Origin: Pseudoalteromonas luteoviolacea H33-S
Lineage (GTDB): Bacteria; Pseudomonadota; Gammaproteobacteria; Enterobacterales; Alteromonadaceae
Reading direction: 5' to 3'
DNA length: 64,000 nt
Assembly (NCBI RefSeq): GCF_001625695.1
Contig: NZ_AUXY01000054.1
Location: 1 to 64,000 of the forward strand
Under the pieces are notes generated by a model that worked only from the letters and a program-made list of their open reading frames with translations, did not search any database and was not told where the DNA came from. The position numbers were made by a program, and so were the translations under genes. Shown one piece after another: positions 1 through 8,344 of this stretch (positions are counted from its first letter, which is position 1; every line of letters begins with the position of its first letter).

Positions 1-8
1 CGAATAGT

Positions 9-38
9 AAAAAGCCGCTCATTGAGCGGCTTTTTTTA
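9..38 (+). terminator. Rho-independent terminator
   Basis: A 9-bp perfect stem (AAGCCGCTC / GAGCGGCTT) with a 3-nt loop is followed by a run of T. It should end transcription of a gene lying to the left of the window. A short A-run upstream means it could also act on the other strand. Confidence 0.85.
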
Positions 39-118
39 TGTTTTTTTGCCATAAATAGAGTTAGCACTTTTTAAACTTAGTTGGTGCTTGTCTCATCGTT
101 TGTCAAAATGGCTCACTT

Positions 119-782
119 CACCTTGCGTAAAAAGAGCGAATTCACTTCGTTCACTGTCGCTAACCTTTTACACCTTTCTTGCGTGAAAGAAATGTACTTA
201 CTGTGTTCGTTGTCATCAACCTTTGGCACTACGTCACCCTGAACTCGTTTCAGGATCCATGTTTTCTGTTTTGAGTTGGCTGCTGTGCTTGGAAAGGGCT
301 ATTGGTTTTGTTCGGTTAAAATGGCTTATTTCACCTTGCGCGAAAAGAGTGTCAGTGCTTCGCACTGTGTCACAAGCCTTTCGCACGATATTCACCTTGC
401 GCGAAAAGAGTGTCAGCGATTCGCGCTGTGTCACAAACCTTTCGCACGATATTCACCATGCGTAAAAAGAGCGGGCTCACTTCGTTCACTGTCGCTAACC
501 TTTTGCACCTTTCTTGCGTGAAAGAAATGTACTTACTGTGTTCGTTGTCATCAACCTTTGGCACTACGTCATCCTGAACTCGTTTCAGGATCCATGTTTT
601 CTGTTTTGAGTTGGCTGCTGTGCTTGGAAAGGGCTATTGGTTTTGTTCGGTTAAAATGGCTTATTTCACCTTGCGCGAAAAGAGTGTCAGTGCTTCGCAC
701 TGTGTCACAAACCTTTCGCACGATATTCACCTTGCGTAAAAAGAGCGGGCTCACTTCGTTCACTGTCGCTAACCTTTTACAC
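119..782. repeat. 335-bp tandem repeat tract with nested 61-bp repeats
   Basis: The motif CACC(T/A)TGCG followed by AAAAGAG recurs at 119, 332, 393, 454, 667 and 728. The pairs 119/454, 332/667 and 393/728 are all exactly 335 bp apart, and 332/393/454 are spaced by 61 bp. Unit 1 is 119-453. Unit 2 is 454-727 and lacks one 61-bp sub-repeat. A truncated third unit runs from 728 to about 782. Each full unit also contains a small inverted repeat, TCCTGAACTCGTTTCAGGA, near 238-256 and 573-591. Open frames across the tract are themselves repeated, carry no recognisable domain and are not called as genes. Function unknown; no protein-coding role is supported. Confidence 0.85.
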
Positions 783-986
783 GACAAAAAAATGACCGTT
801 AAATCGATAAAATATATGTTTACTTTCATTTTTTAGGATTAATAAATTCCTTTTTTGGTGCGTTTTTTAACCTTTTTATCCAATTACCCATAGCGAGCAC
901 AGATCGATTGAGGTAACATAAATTGGTTAAGGATACCTCGTTTAGAAATATTTAAACTTACTGAACATGTATATGGGAAGCGTCAT

Positions 987-1700
987 ATGAGATTTGAACT
1001 CGCAATAGATGACAGTTTTTTTATTAGTTCTACCCAAATAGGGAAAATTGAATTAAAAGATCTGATCAGCAAATTAAAGCCAATGCAAAAAAGGCGCCTA
1101 AGCAACTTTTCAAAGCTTGCGATAGGTGCTTTATTGAACCTAGATGAGCAGCTGTTAGAAGATGAAGATTGGGAGTTGGTGTTTGCCAGCCGCCATGGTG
1201 ATTTTCATAAAACCAGCGAATTACTTACCAGCTTAGCGCTAAAAGAAAGTGTTTCTCCTTCAGGGTTTAGTTTATCCGTTCATAACGCCGTAGCAGGCAT
1301 GTACTCAATATTTATGCAAAAGAAAGTGCCTATCACCGCTATTGCTGCGGGCAAGAATGGCTTGTTTGCAGCGTTAACGGACGCATATATACGCTTGGAA
1401 AGTAAGCAAATAAGCAAGGTTGTGGTGGTATTAGTCGACCAAAGTTTGCCAGAGCAGTTTGCACAATACAGTGATGAGCAGCAGAAAGATTATGCTCTCG
1501 CAATGGTTGTATCCAAAGTAGATGAGCGACAAGGCTCGCGACCTAATAATCTCCGTTTTGTTCGCGATCAACATGTACCTCATGCCGATGATACCGCTGA
1601 GCCGCCTGTGTGTGAGTTTGCAAAGTGGTTAGATGCAAATCAAGCGCAGCTAAACTTATCAGGTAGCAAGCAAAGTTGGGCTATTGAGCGACTAAATTAG
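987..1700 (+). CDS. Beta-ketoacyl synthase N-terminal-like protein, chain-length-factor type (ApeC-like)
   Basis: A 237-residue protein resembling only the N-terminal half of a ketosynthase, as in the partial KS subunits of aryl-polyene clusters. Around residues 94-110 the thiolase-fold nucleophile loop reads SVHNAVAGMYS where an active KS has a Cys (compare TACSSS in the KS at 6613-7803). The catalytic Cys is therefore absent, as expected for a chain-length factor. In studied APE systems such a subunit pairs with the active KS (ApeO:ApeC) to build the polyene chain. It is the first gene of the plus-strand APE set, with a GGAAG ribosome site before the ATG. A 180-bp gap separates it from the carrier protein. 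The family assignment is good; the partner is inferred. Confidence 0.75.
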   Translation: MRFELAIDDSFFISSTQIGKIELKDLISKLKPMQKRRLSNFSKLAIGALLNLDEQLLEDEDWELVFASRHGDFHKTSELLTSLALKESVSPSGFSLSVHNAVAGMYSIFMQKKVPITAIAAGKNGLFAALTDAYIRLESKQISKVVVVLVDQSLPEQFAQYSDEQQKDYALAMVVSKVDERQGSRPNNLRFVRDQHVPHADDTAEPPVCEFAKWLDANQAQLNLSGSKQSWAIERLN

Positions 1701-1917
1701 CGCAGACACAGGCATAAGCTAATAGATTTATGCCCATTTCAAATTTAATAAAATTAAAGTGTTTTAACAAAAAAACAGTGATAGTATCCCAATTAGGAAC
1801 CGTTGATTAACTTTTTGTTAAAGTCTAGTCGGGCTTCTACTCACTACATATGGTCAAACTCTCTAGAGCATTAGGTTATGCATGATTTGCCGAGAGTCGA
1901 AAAAGGAGTTGAACAAA

Positions 1918-2184
1918 ATGGCACACGCTGAACTGAATTTAGCAGTTAAAAAATTGATTATTGAAAGCCTCGAACTTGAGGATATTTCACCAGAGGAGAT
2001 CATTGATGATGAGCCTCTATTCATTGATGGACTTGGCTTGGACAGTATTGATGCACTTGAGCTGGGATTAGCAATTAAAAAGCAATATGGCGTAAAAATT
2101 GACGCAAACAGCGAAGGCACGAAGCAGCATTTTGCTTCTGTTGCGAGTCTATGCGCTTTTATTGCCAGCCATGAGCCTGCATAA
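1918..2184 (+). CDS. Acyl carrier protein of the aryl-polyene locus
   Basis: An 88-residue acidic four-helix carrier protein. Ser43 in GLGLDSIDALE is the 4'-phosphopantetheine attachment site. I prefer the ATG at 1918 to an upstream in-frame ATG at 1882 because AAGGAG lies 9-10 nt before it and the extra residues do not fit the family. It would carry the starter and the growing polyene for the neighbouring KS and dehydratase subunits. APE clusters normally encode two such ACPs (ApeE and ApeF types); only one is found here. Confidence 0.9.
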   Translation: MAHAELNLAVKKLIIESLELEDISPEEIIDDEPLFIDGLGLDSIDALELGLAIKKQYGVKIDANSEGTKQHFASVASLCAFIASHEPA

Positions 2185-2574
2185 ACTTGTATTTCTCAAC
2201 GGTCAATCTTCATCAAGGTTGGCTGTGAAAGCGCTTTACACGAAAGACGAGCCTACTCGCTTTACACAAATGCGTTGATTGTCTGTGAAAAGCGCCAAGT
2301 ACCTTGTTGGGGATTTAAAAAGGAAATTATGTCAGATATTGAGCTGTAACTGCGCTGAGCTTGGGTGGTGAGGATGTGTATCCTGTCTGATTATTGGCTG
2401 TAAAGCGGGATCTAGTTCTCAAAGCTGATGGCTTTTAGTTTATGCATTGTTCTTTGTTGGTATGAAAAACACTTTCAACCGCAAAGTTTGTGCGAGCTAT
2501 AACAAATGACACCAGGCATTGGTAGAACCGGCCATTTTAAATGGCCGAAAATAAGGACATACGCTAAGTAACTT
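2185..2574 (+). other. 390-bp intergenic region within the APE set
   Basis: No gene of normal size is seen in either direction. The stretch has a good ribosome-binding site (AAAAAGGAAATT) at about 2320-2331 followed by ATG, but the frame closes after six codons (MSDIEL then stop). This could be the 5' remnant of a lost gene or a leader peptide. A perfect palindrome, GGCCATTTTAAATGGCC (2531-2547), lies just upstream of the AMP-ligase gene. In related APE clusters the second ACP and a small membrane protein usually fall at this point, so a deletion scar is plausible but unproven. Confidence 0.5.
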
Positions 2575-3930
2575 ATGCTTGAATCAATCGACTGTGCACC
2601 ACAGGCCTTTTCGTTTGTGGATCACCAACAAAATGAAATGAATGCTGATACTTTCTGGCGTTATTGTGCCGAGTACCAGCAAAAAATAAGGCATTTACAG
2701 GCCAATAATACTGAAGTAACGGTGATAAGAGCTGCCTTATTCGATACTGAACCAGGGGCGTTTTGCTACAAGTTATTTGCATTACTCAACCAAGGCGTTG
2801 AGGTCGTTTTACCCGCCAATATGCAGCCCGAGACCTTGTCTGAAGCGCAGCAAACTTGCGATTTGGTGTGCGGCAATGCCCCATGGCAAGCTACGTCACA
2901 TCATATAGATAAAATGACTGTGAGTGGCGAGAATGAGTTTGCCCAACAGGCAAACTGGCCTAGTACTGGACAGCTCGTATTTTCAACCTCAGGCTCGACG
3001 GGCAAAAGTAAATTGATCATTAAGTCTTGGGTAGCTTTGCTCAGGGAGCTTAATCAGTTAGTGGGTCAGTTTCCTCACCAAGGTGCGATAACTTTTATTC
3101 CAACAGTGCCCCATTATCATATTTATGGTTTGCTATTTAGAGTGCTTTTACCTATGCAGCTGGGTGCAACGATCTATGCGATAAAGGCATACCCCGAACA
3201 TTTTCTACCTATTTTAGCTCAGCCACAAACTCGTCGAGTGGTGGTGGTTTCGAGCCCTGCATTTCTTGAGCGATTAAGTGAAGACACGGTGCTTGATGAT
3301 TACGCAGATAAGCTTTGTTGTTTTGTTTCTTCTGGCGGCGTACTGAGCGAGCATGCGGTGGACAGTCTCTATGAACACCTTAGCGCCATGTTTTATGAAG
3401 TGTATGGCAGCACAGAGTCAGGTGGCATTGCTTCGCGTATTCACGGCCAAGTGTTCCAACCGCTTTGGACGCCGTTTGAGCTTATTAAGGTGCGTGCGCA
3501 GGCGAATACGCAGCGTTTGATATTGGACTCTGTCTATTTAGACGACGTTGAAATCAAAATGGATGACAAAGTTGAGATATATCCAAATGGCCAGTTTAAG
3601 TTGTTAGGGCGTATTGATAGGACGGTCAAAATCGAAGAAAAGCGGGTCAATTTATCAGATTTGGAGCGTTACCTCTGTGAACATGATGGAGTAGACACGT
3701 GTCGGCTACTGGTTATTAAGCGTCAAAGGCTACAGTTGGCGGCTGTTGTGGTAGTTAATGAGTCTGTTGGTGAAAGGCCAGGATTTAAGTTAAGCCAACA
3801 GTTAAGAAAACACTTAGCAAATAAATTTGAGTTGATCTGTGTGCCTAAAAAGTGGCGTTATGTTGAGACTCTGCCAGTCAATGATCAAGGCAAAGTGACC
3901 ATTGCAAATTTGGAGGGCTTGTTTGAATAA
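2575..3930 (+). CDS. AMP-dependent acyl/aryl-CoA or -ACP ligase (ApeH-like)
   Basis: A 451-residue ANL-superfamily adenylating enzyme. The P-loop motif STSGSTGKSK is at about residues 138-147, YGSTESGG at about 278-285, and the hinge with LLGRIDRTVKIEEKRVNL near 342-359. It is shorter than free-standing CoA ligases (about 550), as is usual for APE ligases. It should activate an aryl acid such as 4-coumarate or 4-hydroxybenzoate with ATP and load it on the carrier protein made by the gene upstream. Its stop overlaps the start of the dehydratase gene by 8 nt, so the two are translationally coupled. The substrate is inferred from the ammonia-lyase next door. Confidence 0.85.
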   Translation: MLESIDCAPQAFSFVDHQQNEMNADTFWRYCAEYQQKIRHLQANNTEVTVIRAALFDTEPGAFCYKLFALLNQGVEVVLPANMQPETLSEAQQTCDLVCGNAPWQATSHHIDKMTVSGENEFAQQANWPSTGQLVFSTSGSTGKSKLIIKSWVALLRELNQLVGQFPHQGAITFIPTVPHYHIYGLLFRVLLPMQLGATIYAIKAYPEHFLPILAQPQTRRVVVVSSPAFLERLSEDTVLDDYADKLCCFVSSGGVLSEHAVDSLYEHLSAMFYEVYGSTESGGIASRIHGQVFQPLWTPFELIKVRAQANTQRLILDSVYLDDVEIKMDDKVEIYPNGQFKLLGRIDRTVKIEEKRVNLSDLERYLCEHDGVDTCRLLVIKRQRLQLAAVVVVNESVGERPGFKLSQQLRKHLANKFELICVPKKWRYVETLPVNDQGKVTIANLEGLFE

Positions 3931-4270
3931 AGAGATAAAAATACCCGAGAGTCAGGTTGTCACTGAAAACCAGCAGGAGGTGGTGCTGCAACTCAGTATT
4001 ACAGCTGACGTGATGTATTTTCAAGGCCATTTTCCCAATGCCCCCGTTTTACCAGGTGTTGTGTTGCTCGATTGGGCGGTGCAATTCGCACAGCGTTACT
4101 TTCCATTTTTCTCAGCTCATGTGATGGAAGTGCAAGCGCTGAAGTTTCAGAAAGTTATTCACCCAAATAGTCAGGTGATATTAAATCTGAATAAGTCAGG
4201 GGACAACAAGGTGGTGTTTAGATATCACTCCTGTGAGGGACTGCATGGTGCTGGTAGGTTGTTGTTTTAA
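3923..4270 (+). CDS. Hotdog-fold 3-hydroxyacyl-ACP dehydratase subunit (ApeI-like)
   Basis: A 115-residue single-hotdog protein with the FabA/FabZ-type motif FQGHFPNAPVLPGVV, whose His is the catalytic-type residue. The start is placed at TTG 3923: a strong GGAGG at 3912-3916 sits 6 nt upstream and the predicted N-terminus MNKEIKIPES fits family length. The gene overlaps the ligase by 8 nt. In APE synthesis ApeI and ApeP form a heteromeric dehydratase that makes the conjugated double bonds; the likely partner is the gene at 7784-8242. A 200-bp gap with no gene follows. Confidence 0.8.
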   Translation: MNKEIKIPESQVVTENQQEVVLQLSITADVMYFQGHFPNAPVLPGVVLLDWAVQFAQRYFPFFSAHVMEVQALKFQKVIHPNSQVILNLNKSGDNKVVFRYHSCEGLHGAGRLLF

Positions 4271-4469
4271 TTTGTGATTAGTTTTGAGGGTTCAAATTGT
4301 CTCGAATGAAGTGGGCAATTTGAATGACGTAAGGAAACGTTGAGTGAGCTTGTTAAAGATGTGTGCTTGTAAGGTATGAATGTGGTGATGTGATAGTCAC
4401 AAATCAAGCACAACCGTTGGCAAAGTGATCATGTGGTTCAACGCATTTTAATGTGAAGAGGGTAGGTGA

Positions 4470-6017
4470 GTGAGTAACAGTTTTATCACGTTTGGCGAAG
4501 GAAGGCTGACGATTAAAGATGTGGTTGATATTGCAATGAGCCGCGCCACAGCATCGATCAGTTGCAACCCCCAGTTTGAACAAAAAATAAATTCGGCGGT
4601 GGCTTTTTTAGATGGGTTATTGCAAGAAGAAGGCGTTATTTATGGCGTAACAACAGGGTATGGCGACTCAGTCACCGTGGATATACCACTAGATCTTGTC
4701 AATGAATTACCACTGCATCTGACGCGTTTCCATGGTTGTGGGCTCGGGGCGTATTTTGATGAAGTGCAAGGTAAAGCAATCTTAGCAACGCGTTTAGCTT
4801 CTCTATGCCAAGGGTATTCTGGGGTTGATTGGCCGATGTTAGAACGACTGCGAGATTTCATTAACCATGATGTTATTCCACAGATCCCACAGGAGGGCTC
4901 TGTAGGGGCAAGCGGAGACTTAACGCCTCTATCCTATGTCGCTGGCGCCTTAGTTGGGGAGCGCAACGTGATGTATCAAGGGGAAGTCCGTGCTGCGAAA
5001 GAAGTCATGGAAACATTAGGATTAATGCCCATCACACTTCGTCCAAAAGAAGGCTTGGCGATTATGAATGGCACGGCGGTAATGACCGCATTATCTTGCT
5101 TGGCCTATGAGCGAGCACGCTATTTAAGTCGACTTGCAACGCGCATCACCTCATTGGCAAGTATTGCATTACAAGGCAACTCACACCATTTTGATGAAAT
5201 TTTATTTAGTGTTAAGCCGCATTTGGGTCAGCAGCAAGTTGCAGCAAGGATCCGTTCAGACTTAAGACATGTAGAACATCCGCGAAACTCACCTAGATTG
5301 CAAGACCGCTATTCTATTCGCTGTGCGCCTCATGTGATTGGCGTGTTAGAAGATAGCTTACCTTTTTTCGAGTCGACCATTGAGAATGAGCTTAACTCTG
5401 CCAATGACAATCCGATAATCGATGGCGTTGGGGAGCACGTGTTGCATGGTGGGCACTTTTATGGGGGGCATATTGCGATGGTGATGGACTCGATGAAAAC
5501 AGCGGTTGCTAACCTTGCAGATTTAGCGGATCGCCAGTTGGCATCTTTGGTGGATACCCGTTACAACAATGGGCTGCCTTCTAATTTATCGGCCAGCAGC
5601 GAAGCGCGTAAATACATTAACCATGGCTTCAAAGCCGTTCAGATTGGTGCATCAGCGTACACCGCAGAAGCACTAAAGCTGACCATGCCTGCCAGTGTTT
5701 TTTCTCGCTCTACAGAGTGTCACAACCAAGATAAGGTGAGCATGGGCACGATTGCGTCAAGAGATGCGCTTCGTGTATTACAGCTAACAGAGCAAGTGTT
5801 GGCCAGTACGTTACTGGCGGCTGTGCAAGGAGTGCGTTTACGCATTCGTCAAAATCAACTGAGCCGTGATGATCTGGCCCCAAGTGTGGGTGCCATGTTT
5901 GATGATATTGATACGCTTTTTCCAATGTTAGAAGAAGATAGACCGCTTGAGTCAGTATTAAGAGAGACCATCGCGGCGATTCAAACTCAGAAGTGGGCAT
6001 TATATGAAAAAGCTTAA
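4470..6017 (+). CDS. MIO-dependent aromatic amino acid ammonia-lyase (HAL/TAL/PAL family)
   Basis: A 515-residue class I lyase. The Ala147-Ser148-Gly149 triad in GASGDLTPLS forms the MIO prosthetic group, and the conserved YGVTTGYG loop (Tyr58) lies upstream. It should deaminate an aromatic amino acid to a cinnamate; in flexirubin and several APE clusters such a lyase makes 4-coumarate from tyrosine as the polyene starter. The substrate-selectivity pair in TRFHGCGLG is Phe87-His88, which matches neither the classical HAL (Ser-His), TAL (His-Leu) nor PAL (Phe-Leu) pair. The start is GTG 4470. The 3' end overlaps the thioesterase gene by 14 nt. It is not a hutH operon gene: no hutU or hutI is nearby. 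The exact substrate is uncertain. Confidence 0.85.
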   Translation: MSNSFITFGEGRLTIKDVVDIAMSRATASISCNPQFEQKINSAVAFLDGLLQEEGVIYGVTTGYGDSVTVDIPLDLVNELPLHLTRFHGCGLGAYFDEVQGKAILATRLASLCQGYSGVDWPMLERLRDFINHDVIPQIPQEGSVGASGDLTPLSYVAGALVGERNVMYQGEVRAAKEVMETLGLMPITLRPKEGLAIMNGTAVMTALSCLAYERARYLSRLATRITSLASIALQGNSHHFDEILFSVKPHLGQQQVAARIRSDLRHVEHPRNSPRLQDRYSIRCAPHVIGVLEDSLPFFESTIENELNSANDNPIIDGVGEHVLHGGHFYGGHIAMVMDSMKTAVANLADLADRQLASLVDTRYNNGLPSNLSASSEARKYINHGFKAVQIGASAYTAEALKLTMPASVFSRSTECHNQDKVSMGTIASRDALRVLQLTEQVLASTLLAAVQGVRLRIRQNQLSRDDLAPSVGAMFDDIDTLFPMLEEDRPLESVLRETIAAIQTQKWALYEKA

Positions 6018-6444
6018 GCCGTTGCTTGAGGCCAGTGTAGAAATTGAAATTCCGTTTCATGATTGCGATCCCATGAATGTGGTTTGGCATGGTAACTATG
6101 CGCGTTATTTTGAAGTAGCGCGTTGCAAGTTATTGAGCGCCTATGAATGCGGCTATGACAATATGGAGAAAATTGGCTATGTGTGGCCAATTATCGATAT
6201 GCAAACGCGGTTTGTGGGGTCGTGTGTATTCGGGCAAAAAATTAATGTCTCAGCCCAACTATTGGAGTATGAAGACCGGCTAAAAATCGCGTATCTGATC
6301 ACGGATGTTGAGAGCGGTAAAAAGCTTACAACGGGTGTGACCACGCAAGTGGCTGTGGAAATGGCCAGTAAAGCCATGCAATTTACAACCCCACAACCGC
6401 TTGCTCAAAGGTTGCGAGAGGCCATTGCCGCATCAGCTGCGTAA
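6004..6444 (+). CDS. 4HBT-type acyl-CoA/ACP thioesterase (ApeK-like)
   Basis: A 146-residue hotdog thioesterase of the YbgC/4-hydroxybenzoyl-CoA thioesterase type. The signature HDCDPMNVVWHGNYARYFE near residues 20-38 contains the catalytic Asp. In APE loci the equivalent protein is thought to edit or release acyl chains from the carrier protein. It overlaps the ammonia-lyase gene by 14 nt, so the two are coupled. A gap of about 170 bp without a gene follows before the ketosynthase. Confidence 0.85.
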   Translation: MKKLKPLLEASVEIEIPFHDCDPMNVVWHGNYARYFEVARCKLLSAYECGYDNMEKIGYVWPIIDMQTRFVGSCVFGQKINVSAQLLEYEDRLKIAYLITDVESGKKLTTGVTTQVAVEMASKAMQFTTPQPLAQRLREAIAASAA

Positions 6445-6612
6445 TCGGGGTTCATTGTGGCACGAAAATAAAAACCGCGAGTAATATCTCAGTGAATACT
6501 GATGAGCTCAGGTGCAAAAGAAAGGATATTTTGAAACTGATAGCACACATAGTGTTGGCAAATGTGTGCGCTATCAAAACACACTCAAAGAAGCGTAGGA
6601 TTGAGTTAAATT

Positions 6613-7803
6613 ATGACGACATTTTTAAATGATTTTGGGGTTGTGTGCGCGCTTGGAAATAATAAAAGCGAAGTCAAACAGGCGCTACATCATCCAGAGC
6701 TAGAGTATCAGAGCTTAGACCATGAGTTGCATTTGGACGGTGATCCTGTCTATGTGGGAAAAGTTAAAGGGGCATTACCGGATATGTCTGCTTTTCCCTC
6801 GTATCAGCAGACGCGTAATAATGCGCTGGCATTAATGGCCGTACAACAGCTTGAACCAACATTATCTCCCTTGTTAGCTAAGTTTGATAGTCAACGCATC
6901 GCGGTGATCATTGGCACGACGACGGCTGGGGTGCGTACGGCTGAGGAAGCGGTCGCGCATTACATGGCGGCAGATGCTTTTCCTGCAGAATATGGGCATC
7001 AATGTCAGGAATTGATTGCTCCGGCACAGTTCCTCGCTGAATATTTGGGCGTAAATGGCCCAACTTATACTATTTCAACAGCTTGCAGTTCGAGCACTAA
7101 AGTGATGACGACTGCGCATATGCTGCTCGATACCGATATGGCAGATGTGGTGTTATGTGGTGGTGTTGATTCACTGTGCCAATTAACTGTGAATGGCTTT
7201 GAAGCACTGGACTCAACATCACAAAGCTTGTGCGAGCCATTTAGTGAAAGTCGCGACGGGATTAACCTCGGTGAAGCCGCTGCATTTTTTGTCATGTCCA
7301 AACAGCCCGGTCCAGTGGCATTATTGGGCGTTGGGGAGACATCAGATGCTTATCATATTTCAGCGCCTGATCCCAGCGGGGATGGTGCTATCCGTGCCAT
7401 TAATATTGCTTTAGAGATGGCCAATCGTACCCCAGAAGATGTGGATTATATAAATCTCCATGGTACAGGGACAATTAAAAATGATGAAATGGAGTCAAGG
7501 GCGGTGTATACCTTGTTTTCGGATAAGGTTCCTTGTAGTTCTACTAAGCGTTTAACAGGCCATACGCTCGGTGCAGCGGGTGCGCTCGAGTTGGGTTTAT
7601 GCTGGCTGCATCTGACTGATGCAGACACGCCGCTTCCGCCGCATAAAATGACAAAGCCACGTGATGAATCTCTAGATCCGATCCAATTGGTGCAATCAGT
7701 GACTCAACAGGCTTCGCGTATTTGCTTGAGCAATTCCTTTGCATTTGGTGGCAATAATATCAGTGTGTTAATTGGTCAGGCCGATGCAGCAAAATCGCTA
7801 TGA
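6613..7803 (+). CDS. Beta-ketoacyl-ACP synthase (ApeO-like)
   Basis: A 396-residue FabF-type ketosynthase with a complete Cys-His-His triad: Cys158 in STACSSST, His283 in NLHGTGT and His317 in TGHTLGAAG. It should catalyse decarboxylative Claisen condensation with malonyl-ACP during polyene elongation. The partner is probably the Cys-less subunit at 987-1700, as in the ApeO:ApeC pair. The gene is preceded by AAAGAAGCGTAGGA. It overlaps the dehydratase gene downstream by 20 nt. A second initiating KS (ApeR type) and a ketoreductase (ApeQ type) would be expected beyond it but are missing. Confidence 0.88.
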   Translation: MTTFLNDFGVVCALGNNKSEVKQALHHPELEYQSLDHELHLDGDPVYVGKVKGALPDMSAFPSYQQTRNNALALMAVQQLEPTLSPLLAKFDSQRIAVIIGTTTAGVRTAEEAVAHYMAADAFPAEYGHQCQELIAPAQFLAEYLGVNGPTYTISTACSSSTKVMTTAHMLLDTDMADVVLCGGVDSLCQLTVNGFEALDSTSQSLCEPFSESRDGINLGEAAAFFVMSKQPGPVALLGVGETSDAYHISAPDPSGDGAIRAINIALEMANRTPEDVDYINLHGTGTIKNDEMESRAVYTLFSDKVPCSSTKRLTGHTLGAAGALELGLCWLHLTDADTPLPPHKMTKPRDESLDPIQLVQSVTQQASRICLSNSFAFGGNNISVLIGQADAAKSL

Positions 7804-8242
7804 CATTAATCAGTTGATAGCACATCGAGCACCAATGGCATTGCTGAGTCGGCTTGTCGAATACGATAAGCAGCAAGCCATTGGTGAAGTCACTCTAAAT
7901 GCGCAGTCGACTTTTATGACAGAGCAAGGGGTCGCGAGTTATGTGGGCATTGAATATATCGCGCAAGCTATTGCGGCCCTTGCCGGCGCGAATGCGTTGG
8001 ATGCAGGGCAAGAAGTAGACATCGGGTTTTTACTGGGCACACGCAAATACCAAGCTCAGTGCGCGCATTTTCAAGCAGGGAAAACGCTGCGAATTCATGT
8101 GACACAAGTTCATCAGGACGAGTCGGGGCTCGCTCTGTTTGACGGGCAAATTCTCTGTGGTGGAGATACGGTGGCTGCGGCGCAAATAAAAGTATTTCAA
8201 CCCAAAGATGCTACCCAGTTTATTTCCGCTTCAGACATGTAA
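7784..8242 (+). CDS. Hotdog-fold dehydratase, ApeP-like
   Basis: A 152-residue hotdog protein with HRAPMALLSRL near the N-terminus and an EYIAQAIAALAGANA helix, typical of ApeP/FabZ-like 3-hydroxyacyl-ACP dehydratases of polyene clusters. I use ATG 7784, which gives MQQNRYDINQLIAHRAPM; an upstream in-frame TTG at 7772 only adds four residues. It is translationally coupled to the KS (20-nt overlap). The likely role is the partner subunit of the ApeI-like protein at 3923. It is the last recognisable APE gene. Confidence 0.78.
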   Translation: MQQNRYDINQLIAHRAPMALLSRLVEYDKQQAIGEVTLNAQSTFMTEQGVASYVGIEYIAQAIAALAGANALDAGQEVDIGFLLGTRKYQAQCAHFQAGKTLRIHVTQVHQDESGLALFDGQILCGGDTVAAAQIKVFQPKDATQFISASDM

Positions 8243-8344
8243 ATCGGTGTTTAGCGTGAACTTACTGACTCTCATGTCATCATTGCGAATGACCTAAAAT
8301 CTGCTTAACTGTACAGAGTAAACAGCAAGATAGGAATTGAGCAC

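Noticed and set aside
223..836. Open frames of 64-92 codons on both strands in the repeat tract
   Set aside because: They are copies of each other produced by the 335-bp repeat, have no good ribosome sites and no domain; they are best explained as repeat DNA.
4640..6377. Antisense frames inside the ammonia-lyase and thioesterase genes
   Set aside because: Codon shadows of well-supported genes on the opposite strand; no independent signals.
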